Shown: piece after piece, positions 27,311 to 35,511 of the stretch
How the letters are laid out: every line of letters starts with the position of its first letter
How positions within the stretch are numbered: position 1 is the stretch's first letter
Notes under the pieces: model-generated
The model's database searches: none
Seen by the model: the letters and a program-made list of their open reading frames with translations, nothing else
What the model was told of the DNA's origin: nothing
Translations under genes and position numbers: made by a program
DNA from: Elysia marginata
Taxonomy: Eukaryota; Mollusca; Gastropoda; Plakobranchidae
Assembly: GCA_019649035.1 (NCBI GenBank)
Contig: BMAT01001684.1
Coordinates: 628,057-663,567 of the forward strand
Length of the DNA stretch: 35,511 bases
Direction: 5' to 3'

Positions 27311-28575
27311 AAAGACGTGTAAATTTTAAAAGATTAGAACAAGTCTTCTGGGGCGTTTTTCTCCATTGAAAAAACATTGACCTAACTGAATAGTCTTCAA
27401 TTGACACTCTTTCTCTGGTTTTCTTGCTTTTATTTAAATTTTTCTAATTAGTAAGGTTACTATAAATAAAAGTTAAACTCTCTTTTCATTTTTTTTTGTC
27501 TCACTCTATCAAGTTTAAAAAATGCTCCTTTGTTCATCACATAATTTTAAGCTGCTTTGTGACTAAATAACCTTATAAGGAAAAGAAGAGAAGCCTTTTT
27601 TTTGCAGCATCAAGCCTGCAACCAAGTTTAAATCTAGCTTAGGAACTCAGGAAGTATTTCAATTTTTGCCCTGTACACCCAGGATTTTAGGCCTCTACCT
27701 TCTCTTTGTTTATGATCCCGGTTTTTTTTTTTCGGCTCGCAAAAACTAGAACTATAAGTATAAGCCAAGGTTACTGTATTACTGTGTTACTGGAACCCTT
27801 TAAATCCTGTTTTTATAAGAGGTTTTCTTCAATTTTTTAATTGAAAAGCGTACTGATCCTTTATCTTCCAATGAAATAACCCAGGTCATAATCAAGATAT
27901 TAAAATATTTTTTCACTGCCTTCAAAGAAAATTTAAGGAACTATCAATTAATCATGTAGATTCAAGTTCACAAATATGAAATTCACATGTTCGCTTAATT
28001 TGAAATAAGACCAGTTACCAATTTCACTTATGGTACCTGTGTTCCCATGATGTTTGTGAGATCAGAGGCCCACTGTATTTTAATTCAAAAGAAAAAAAAA
28101 AGAGGATTCTTGTGTCAAAATACTTTAGAAGCAAATGCTCATCTCAAAGTCATAGTCATACAAAGCAAAAATGACAAATTAAAGCAGTTTGGAAATTTGA
28201 TTTTTTTTTTTTACTTGCAGATAAAGCATTGAATTTCATTCAATTGTAAAATAAAAAAATTGTGATTTGATGCAATGAAGTAAAAAATAAATATACATTT
28301 CATTTTGCAAATTTAAAATATTCAACAAAAGAGAAAACTTTGAGAAAAAGTTTTTCTGAACCCAAAGTAATTAGATATAACTAGTTACTCAAAAAAACTT
28401 GCTCATATTCAAAAGATTCTTGAAAATTGCAACATGTTCACTCATTCAACAGCAAAATGTTAAGCCAGTCTTCCATGTGTAGCGCAAAAGGCTGAAAACT
28501 TAGAAAACTATTCAATGATTACATAAATGTTATCCATAAATTAAAAGATATTGCAAGCATATAAATTATATTATA
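27311..28575. other. Intergenic AT-rich sequence, nothing recognised
   Basis: Only low-complexity A/T runs and no supported gene. The small gap at 26833-27074 is also unremarkable. Confidence 0.5.
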
Positions 28576-28892
28576 CAGGGATGCAAGCATCTCATGCATC
28601 CAAAGCAGGGAAATATTAATACTTCTGTAAAGTGTTTCCCCTGGCACCAATAACCTACAGCTGCTATTATAAAATCTTTGATAGATCAACTAAACAGAAA
28701 GATACAACTCAGTTCTATGGCCTACACAACTGTACAGCCCAAAAGGAGTCTTTGATTTTCTTCAAGTATTAAGTATGGACAGTTTTGCTCCACATTTAGG
28801 TCTTGAATTTTTTTTTTAATTTTTGCTTTGATGGCTAAAGAAAACTGCTAAAAAATCAAAATTCCCGAAAAAATTGGAAACTTACATCCCTG
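28576..28892 (-). mobile_element. hAT-like MITE (copy 3, 317 bp, reversed)
   Basis: It starts CAGGGATGCAAGCATCTCAT and ends GGAAACTTACATCCCTG. The reverse complement matches copy 2 along its length. It lies 284 nt beyond the KHDC4-like stop codon and may fall within that gene's 3' UTR. No clear duplication. Confidence 0.8.
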
Positions 28893-29032
28893 ATTTTACT
28901 ATAGCTAAGGGATGTCGCTCAATTTTTCTGAAAATAATTGAAAACAACTGAAATGTTGGCGTTACATCCTCAAACATATATACAAACAGCAAATTAGAAA
29001 CACACAAATCAAAGAAATGAATAAATGATTCA

Positions 29033-29038
29033 TTTAAT
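29033..29038 (-). promoter_or_regulatory. Weak candidate poly(A) signal ATTAAA for the KHDC4-like gene
   Basis: On the - strand ATTAAA lies about 138 nt past the stop. No AATAAA was found on that strand in the next several hundred bases. Low confidence; the transcript may run into the repeat at 28576-28892. Confidence 0.25.
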
Positions 29039-29175
29039 GTGATACCATACAGATGGAGAAACGCCATCCCTGATAAATAGCAATGTGCAACATAAAACTG
29101 ATTTTCTCTTTCAATCAGAAAGGAAGCAAAAAAGAAAATAAAAGGCAAGTGAAAACATTTGAGAACACCATAACA

Positions 29176-30344
29176 CTATTGTGATTGAGGCAACCAATAT
29201 GAAATAGCAGGCTGAGCATGTGGGGCTGCCTGATATTGAGAGGAGGCAACAGGAACTGGCTGCTGCTGAGGCTGCTGTTGAGCCTGGTGATACACATGGC
29301 CTGGCTGAGGTTGAAGCTGCACTGTGGCAAAATGCGGCTGAAACTGGGGACTAGAGGTTGGTGGGAGAGGGGGAGGACCTCCAAGACTATAAGATGAGAT
29401 TGGAGGAGGACCCCCTAGACTGTATGATGAAGCTGGAGGGGGAGGGGGTGGCGGAGGCGGTCCTCCAACAATGTGCTGAGGAGGATTAGGCATAGAGAAA
29501 GGTATTGCCCCCACCCCTGAATTTGTCAGTGCATAGCTGGGAGGGGGCACAACGGCAGCAGCAGAGGATATGGCTACAGAGTACTGTTGAAAGGGTTGCC
29601 CACTTGAAACTATCATAGCAGGAGCCTGGGGAGGGAGTAGCTGTTCTGCACCTGTTTGGTTGGCCTGGGATGCAGCAATATGCTCAATATGGTGGAACTG
29701 TGGTGGGGGTTGCTGTTGCATCTCTAACTCAAACAGCTCCTGTGAGGTGTGTGCTGGCTGGGCAGCCAGATGAGGTGCAAGATGATCTGGCTGAGCCACT
29801 GGATGCTGCTCTATGATGACGTGTCTCTGAGGAGGGTGAGCAGCTGAGAGTTCTACTCTATGGTGGGGATGCTGGGCCAGGTGCATGCCTGGAGGGGGAG
29901 GAAGTCCTGGGTGTTCAATTACAATTTGGGTTCCAGGGGCAGGACCATCAGGTCGAGGGCCTTCTATTTGAAGGTGGGGATGGTGGGGGGTTAGATGAAG
30001 AGGTGGATGGTCTGCATGGTGCATGAGGTGACCATGAGTTGGGCCTGGGTGTAATGCTCTTAATTGGTGTGAAGGATGGCCAGGCGGTAATAGTGTCCCA
30101 TCCGGGGGAAGAGGTTGATGCTCTTGAGTGACAGTGGGAGGCAGGTTTGGGTCTGATGGCATGCTGGGATAGCGTAAGGGTTGTCCTTGATACTGAGGAG
30201 AGACTGGGTGAGCCTTATCTTCAAAATTATCTTTGTTAGATTCACCATTATCCTCCTTCACTTTTTGTCTATTTCCTGTCTCAGTGGCTGGTTCGCCTAC
30301 CTCTTTACTTGCATCAGAACTGTTACTCTTGTTCTTTAAGATAC
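29176..30344 (-). CDS. KHDC4: KHDC4-like terminal exon G, 388 residues
   Basis: Acceptor TTTTTTCAAAG, then an open frame to a stop at 29176-29178. It begins ILKNKSNSSDASKEVGEPAT, then Pro/His-rich sequence (runs such as HPPLHLTPHHPH), a stretch with nine consecutive prolines, two tandem SSYSLGGPPP-type units and QQPQQQP blocks. It ends HAQPAISYWLPQSQ. The vertebrate acidic C-terminal block (LVAY...DSSDEEEE) is not visible. Long open frame plus consistent composition support coding. Confidence 0.85.
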
Positions 30345-33300
30345 CTTTGAAAAAAGAAAATAACATGCATAAGATAGGATCAAATCTTACAATGTTTTTC
30401 TGCCTCAATTTTACTTGCATGCAGCATAATCACTTTACAAATTTACTTTTTACTGATGAAATCTTAAAAAGCACAAGTAGCTTGATTTCTTGAATACAAC
30501 TATTACAACGCAATCAAGAAGAGATTTAACTGGATACCAATAGACCAGGGATGCCCTCAAGTTAAAAAAAAAACAACTTTTTTCGCCTGCCTTCAGGCCT
30601 TCATACAACATCAACTCAGACTGAATACACAATATACATAATATAGTGTATTCAAACCAAACTGTAGGAGCCAGAAGAACCTGATTTTAGGTTAAAACCT
30701 GTGAATTTATGAACTTCAAGATTGCATTTTACCAAATTACAACCCAATGCATCCTCAGTGGCGTAACACCCCCTGCCCCGCCCCTTACAAATTTTGATGC
30801 GTGACTCATAATCATAATGTTAAGTCAATGCAAATGTTGGGTTACCACAAGAGAGTCACCCAGGATCACAATGCTAGTTTGCAATTTTAATGAAAAAAAA
30901 ATCCTTGTTCAGAACTCCTTTTGTTTTTTAGATGGGGGCTGGCTGACATGAGCAGCATTTGCTCTCTCTATGACATGTGAAAGCTTTCTTCCTGGCATTA
31001 TCTAATACCCTTTTGATGTGGGCCATGGTAGACTATTCTTATCTGATAAGTTTAAATCCAGATCTAAGACTAGATTAGATCTATCAGTACCACTGTAAAA
31101 ATGCAAAGTTCACAAGATCTAGCATCATTTAAGTTAAGCAGGATGCAGTTGGGTTAGCTCTACAATCTCACCACAGAATAATCTAGACTAGATCTAGATT
31201 CTAGATCTATTGCGATCAGACAGTTTCATTGGCATGGACAAGCAGGCAGCGTTTTCGAGGTACATACATTTTGCAGTTGTTGTATTTAGTATCACACGAT
31301 CAAATGGCCTACTAAACATCGTCGAATTGCAGTGATCTATAATAGCTAGCTGACTATAATAACCACAACGGAAAACATCTCCGTCTCAAAGTTTCACACT
31401 CAGACCGGATCACATTTTTTCCCTCGGCTGTTTATAATTTACATCTGAGTTTCTCGGGGAAAAAAAACGATCAGAAAAAAATATGGAGGATTGGGAAAAA
31501 CAGATAAACGGTTAAAACCAGAAAAAGGGCATCTCTCTAAAGATTGAATGAATAATAATTTTGGGGAAAAAATGTTATAGATTTGTGACCCTAATCCCAA
31601 AATCCTAGCTAAAGTAGCCCAGTCCCATTTTGAGCTACAGGCATATTCTCAGTTTCAAATTCCTAAAAAAACAGTCAAAACTTCTTGCTTTGAAAATTCA
31701 TAAAAAATTTTTTTTATGAAAGATAAAGGCATTCTGTGTCTTCTACATAATGTTGCTGAAGTTCTTTATTTTGTAGTTAGATATAATAATAAAAAAAAAT
31801 AAAGAAAATCTTTGATTTTATTTGGGTGTTCGGGGTTGGGGTCACATTTGATGATTAAGGTACTTGATTTACCATTAGGCTGTAAAAAGCAACTTACCTC
31901 TTATCTTTTTCTTGTCAGATTCAAATGGACTTGGGCTGGACACTTTAGATTTTGACTCTGGAAAGGGAAAAATAATGAATTATTACACTATCAATATAAA
32001 TTGTTTTTCCCAATTTCAAGTCAATTCAAGAGGATCTGAGTTATATACAGAGAATCAGTATTTTTTTGCCTCACTTATTATTCACAGTTATATTACCTTG
32101 TCTTATCTCACCCACATCTTTGTGCATACATATAAAGACATTGATTCTACATGGTTTTGAAGAAAGCAGATTTCTGAGTTCAGGTTGTAAAACTCGCTTG
32201 AAATATCCTAATTCTCTGCATCCAGCAACCTACCCCATGGGACTTCAGGTGACTTAGGTGGTGGCATGGTAGCTCTTATTTCTTCCTCCCTTGCAGCAGC
32301 CTGAACGGCCAAGGGAGATGGTGGAGGTGGAGGTGGCATCATCGCTGACGAGCTTGAAGGTGGTGCCTGCAGTCTGGGATAAAAAAAAGAGCAGAAACTC
32401 ACTATATAGCTCAGAGCATTCAATACCTATAAGAAAGAACACAGTAATTGAATGTTACATTTTCCATAGGTCTAAAAATCATTGAAAAGATTTTACTGAT
32501 TTGAATTTTTCATCAGTATCAATACAAGAGGAACATGTTTTCAAGATAAAAATGCCATGTTATTCAAATATCAATTATTTCTTACATAAATAATATGGTG
32601 AGATGAACTTCTTGATTGATAACATTCTTTAAAAAAATACATATAGGGGTTATGAGCTGCTGATGGTACATCACGGAAAAAAATGCCACGCTGCCTTTAT
32701 GTTCACCATCTATGTAGATACTGTCCAGAGTCGTTACCTGGTGTCAACATGCTGAGTTATCTGCTGAGCTGTAGGTGAATGAGGTGGGCCTGCCATGGGA
32801 GGAGGAACCATCAGGTGAGGAGTTGGAACTAGCTGAGGGTGGGGTGGTAAATGCTGGGGTTGCTGGCCAGGTGGAGGATGAAACTGATGAGGTGGTGCAG
32901 GAAGTCCCTGTGGCTGGTGCTGCAGGTGAATCTGCTGCTGCCCTGTAGGAGGCTGAGGGATCATGGCTGGGTGGCCTGGAAGGTGCTGGAATTGTGGGTG
33001 GCTCTGATCCTGGGGAGGTGGTGGGCCCAGCTGAATCACATGGTGCTGCTGGGGATGGACGTGGGGTGCAGGAGTTGGTGGTGCAGCAGCCTGAGAATGT
33101 GGCGGTGGACTTGACTGCACTAGGTTCACCAGATGAGGAGGTCCATGCTGAGAATTTACACAAAAAAGAAAGAGACACTGAAGAAAGAAGTACGCTAAAA
33201 GGTTGCAAAGTTAAAAAAAAAATAAATCCTTGGTAAACCCCCAGTTGGGTAAAAACAAGGAATCCATAAAATGTAACAAGAATAATGAATATGCTTTTAT

Positions 33301-34937
33301 TGTTCTATTTATTCTTCTCCCCATTAGTTTCTTTAATTTTTATAGATCTATCAAAATATGCACAATTCTCGGCATATGTCAACTGTAATTACTTTATTGG
33401 TAAAAAGCTTTTACCATATTTATACCAGAAAAATTTAAGACTTGGTTATCTTGGACCTTTGTAAGTGAAAAAACAAAAAATAGGTACACTTACTGAAACT
33501 AAAATTATTGACCAAAGCCTGTGACACATTCAATTATTCCAGTTCTCTATCAAACAAAACTGAATTGGGAGTGGGGAGAGGGTTCTTAAAATTATTTGGA
33601 GCTCTTAGTCTTACTCTACTGAACAGTGTGAAAGAAAATCTACTGCAATCGTCTGTGCTAAGGAATAAGTTCATCACAACACAAAATATCAATATTCACT
33701 TGTTTTGTTAAGATGCATTCCTAATGACACTCATATGCTTAGATTTGATGAAAATTTTTTATAAGCAAAGTAGAATATTCCATTTACCTGATACCCTAAA
33801 AGGTTTTCTGCAATATTATCATCCTTATCTTCAGTAAACCTGCGCTTGGGTATTTCTTCCAGTTTAGGAGAACTGTAAAAAGGCATCGCCGTTGATGATG
33901 CAACTGTGTACACCACTGAAGTGGCAGCTGAGTATGGATGCTACAGAATAAAAAATATCAAAGTTATTATGGTCAGTAATTTCACATACCATGAGATTAC
34001 TCAAAATTATGTGTTCATGAGCTTTGTCTTTATGTGTTTTTTAACAATTGAACGTACAACTGAAAGTACTTTAATATATTATTTTGCATTTGATAAATAT
34101 AAAATCTGGTTTTTAATTTAGCGTCCTTGTCACAATGGTATCATAAGGTGTTGACTAAAACTGTATCAGTGCTTCCCTGACAATTAAGACGTAATCTTAT
34201 CTAGCCTTACTTGAGGTGCCGGTGGCGGTCCCATCAGGGATTGCACCTGTAGCGGTATAGGTTGGGGTTGAGGTTGAGGCTGGGCTATGGGAGGTGGCGG
34301 TCCAGCTAACTGTGGTGGTTGGCCTGGCTGCATCACTGACATAACTGGCTGGGAGACAAGCTGGAGGGTGGGCTGAACACTTGTGTATACTCCGCCTGGC
34401 TGCAGTGGTGGAGGCAATGGCTGGGGAGGTTGTGGACCTGCTGCTGCTGGTGGCAGGGCTTGTGGCTGTTGAACCAGCTGGGGAGGAGGGGGCCCATGCT
34501 GTGGTGGTTGGCTTAAGATCAACTGCTGCTGTTGATGCTCAATGGTGTCTACAACAGAAATAAGAAAAGGATTCATGCTGTACGGTGTTTACTGGATAGG
34601 AAGAATATGACAGCCCATGTTTGTAGGTAAATAATCTGGGTATGGTCTGTGATGCTAAAAACTATTATACTTTAGAAAATTTAAAAAAAAACATGCCATC
34701 AACTTTGAAAACATGGCAAATATCAAAAAGTAGGATCTGGCAACATTAAATAAGTTAAATTACCTTTAGGGTGCAAATAAAGATAGTAAAAAAAATAGAT
34801 AGTCAGGAGGACAGCATCTTACTTGGCTGATGAGGTCCCAGCAAAGATGGCGCAGAGGCAGGTAAAGTGTTGACCAGAGGCATCTGTGTCAGTGTCAAAC
34901 TTGAAGGTATCACCATTGGTGGGCCAGGTGGAGCACC
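29176..34937 (-). CDS. KHDC4: KHDC4/BLOM7-like protein, C-terminal 794 residues, 7 exons
   Basis: Joining (in coding order) 34937-34823, 34548-34211, 33940-33788, 33147-32738, 32373-32234, 31957-31898 and 30344-29176 gives 2385 nt: 794 residues plus a stop. All junctions are GT-AG and the phases agree. The diagnostic part is residues 183-207: KRRFTEDK, then LLGYQ at the end of one exon and HGPPH opening the next. As I recall it, vertebrate KHDC4 has KRRFTEEL...LLGYQHGPIHM there. KHDC4 is a nuclear KH-type RNA-binding protein linked to pre-mRNA splicing; its KH domains precede this region and would lie beyond the right edge. The rest is low complexity: Pro/Gln-rich (1-180), Pro/His/Gln (203-338), a charged patch (387-440), then about 350 residues rich in Pro, His, Gln and Ala. 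The visible part alone is longer than the whole human protein (about 614 aa). Orthology rests on one signature plus the proline-rich context, so it is likely rather than certain. Confidence 0.78.
30345..31897 (-). other. KHDC4-like intron with CTAGATCTAG cluster
   Basis: The largest visible intron of this gene. It has a C-rich patch following CAGTGGCGTAAC at 30757, reminiscent of one end of a dispersed element whose other end is not seen. A cluster of TCTAGATCTAG-type motifs lies at 31060-31210. Confidence 0.5.
31898..31957 (-). CDS. KHDC4: KHDC4-like microexon F, 60 nt
   Basis: Acceptor CCTTTCCAG and donor GTAAGT flank 60 nt, phase 1 to 1. It encodes SKSKVSSPSPFESDKKKIR after a split Glu codon. 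It is basic and serine-rich, and could act as a nuclear localisation patch (inference). Its length is a multiple of three, so it can be skipped without a frameshift. Confidence 0.75.
32234..32373 (-). CDS. KHDC4: KHDC4-like exon E
   Basis: Acceptor TTATCCCAG, donor GTAGGT; phase 2 in, 1 out. It encodes LQAPPSSSSAMMPPPPPPSP, a short charged helix-like AAAREEEIRA, and MPPPKSPEVPW. The frame continues past the donor for a few codons, so the exon end is set by the GTAGGT site and by phase agreement with the next exon. Confidence 0.78.
32374..32737 (-). other. KHDC4-like intron, no feature seen
   Basis: Ordinary AT-rich intron between exons D and E. The introns at 33148-33787 and 33941-34210 are likewise plain. 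Confidence 0.6.
32738..33147 (-). CDS. KHDC4: KHDC4-like exon D, His/Pro/Gln-rich
   Basis: Acceptor AAATTCTCAG, donor GTAACG (non-consensus +5 but usable); phase 0 in, 2 out. It opens HGPPHLVNLVQSSPPPHSQA, completing the LLGYQ-HGP signature from exon C. It continues with repeated HPQ, PPP and QQ blocks to QHVDT. Confidence 0.85.
33788..33940 (-). CDS. KHDC4: KHDC4-like exon C with KRRFTE and LLGYQ motifs
   Basis: Exactly 51 codons, phase 0 to 0; acceptor TATTCTGTAG, donor GTAAAT. It encodes HPYSAATSVV..., then EEIPKRRFTEDKDDNIAEN and LLGYQ. This is the exon that identifies the gene. Confidence 0.88.
34211..34548 (-). CDS. KHDC4: KHDC4-like exon B, Pro/Gln-rich
   Basis: TTCTGTTGTAG acceptor and GTAAGG donor, phase 1 in, 0 out. 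It encodes TIEHQQQQLILSQPPQHG..., then alternating Pro/Gln blocks ending PPPAPQ. This fits the Pro/Gln linker that lies between the KH region and the KRRFTE motif in the vertebrate protein. Confidence 0.82.
34823..34937 (-). CDS. KHDC4: KHDC4-like exon A
   Basis: On the - strand the acceptor is CTATTCAG and the donor GTAAGA. It encodes GAPPGPPMVIPSSLTLTQMP then LVNTLPASAP... ...GPHQP, ending in phase 1. The incoming phase is assumed to be 0 because only that frame is open and proline-rich. Confidence 0.75.
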
Positions 34938-35511
34938 CTGAATAGCTTTTTATAAAAAAATTTTGTTTTGTTTTAAATATGACAATATTATCAAAGTCAA
35001 TTTGTTCTAAAAAATGTTTTTTTATCAGTTTAGTATGTTTGTGAAGATATATAATTTTGACTCCTCCTAGGTGACAATTTTTAGTTATTTACAGAATCAT
35101 AGATTGAAAACAGAAAAAAATCCCTGTGCTTTGTTGTGGGCTTGATATGCCTCACTTAATCAATAAAACCAAATTATCAATGTTATATCAATGTAGGCTA
35201 GTAGATTGGTCAAAACACGAAAAAGTCAAACATAGAAAAGTAAATGATACGCCTCTCAAATTCAGCAGATGAGCCCTCGGTTTCATCCGTTCATGAATTG
35301 CTCAATAATTTTTATAATTTTGAAACGTCACGGTTCACAAATTTCTCTCAGACTGTACCTATCAAAAATTAAGAAGAAGAACCAGATTTGGCTCTTACGT
35401 CTGGCTTGTCGTAAAAAGTTTTGTCATTATGAAGACTTGAAACATATAATGATCACCAAAGGATGGCCATAAAGTTGTTTGGGTTCTTTTTTTTTTGGGA
35501 GGGGGGGGGGG
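34938..35511 (-). other. KHDC4-like intron at the right edge
   Basis: No further exon is recognisable. The window ends in a T-run followed by a long G-run. KH-domain exons must lie further right. Confidence 0.5.

Noticed and set aside
30546-30570. Fifth CAGGGATGC transposon end
   Set aside because: Only about nine bases match and no partner end was found.
32744-33236. Open frames overlapping KHDC4-like exon D in other frames
   Set aside because: They arise from the GC-rich, stop-poor proline/glutamine coding sequence; only one frame fits the splice phases.
35490-35511. T-run then G-run at the window end
   Set aside because: Homopolymer at an edge; it may be a sequencing artefact and nothing can be concluded.

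Overview
The window looks like animal nuclear DNA, most likely from a mollusc and probably a heterobranch gastropod. It is AT-rich and has long introns with GT/AG junctions. It is peppered with the palindrome CTAGATCTAG and carries RTE-like LINEs, a tRNA-derived SINE and short TIR elements. The phylum-level placement is an inference from these features; the species cannot be read from the sequence.

Two protein-coding genes converge. On the + strand, twelve spliced coding exons (4587-21352) encode 702 residues of a CCDC149 (coiled-coil domain-containing protein 149) orthologue. All junction phases agree and the frame stays open to the TAG stop. The start codon and first exon were not found in the window. 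On the - strand, seven coding exons (34937 down to 29176) encode the last 794 residues of a protein I identify as a KHDC4/BLOM7 (KH domain splicing-related protein) orthologue. The call rests on a KRRFTE...LLGYQHGP signature that spans an exon junction. The KH domains would lie beyond the right edge. The visible part is almost entirely Pro/Gln/His-rich low-complexity protein.

Region by region: 1-4586 is upstream intron or flank holding a 3.1 kb RTE-like LINE, complete at both ends with a 12-bp target-site duplication (TSD) but internally decayed. 4587-21352 is the CCDC149 gene, whose introns hold two further LINE 3' fragments (one with a 14-bp TSD), a 1.17 kb hAT-like element, a 52-53 bp minisatellite running into a 327-bp assembly gap, several local duplications and a fold-back element. 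21353-29175 is the intergenic space between the convergent 3' ends. It holds three shorter members of the same hAT-like family, a SINE with a perfect 13-bp TSD, a conserved-looking tRNA-like repeat and a 236-bp TIR element. 29176-34937 is the KHDC4-like gene, and 34938-35511 is its intron.

I found no evidence of a novel multi-gene system. The most notable items are the CAGGGATGCAAG-ended transposon family (four copies, one with a zinc-finger-like coding remnant), the cleanly dated insertions with TSDs, and the unusual KHDC4-like tail.
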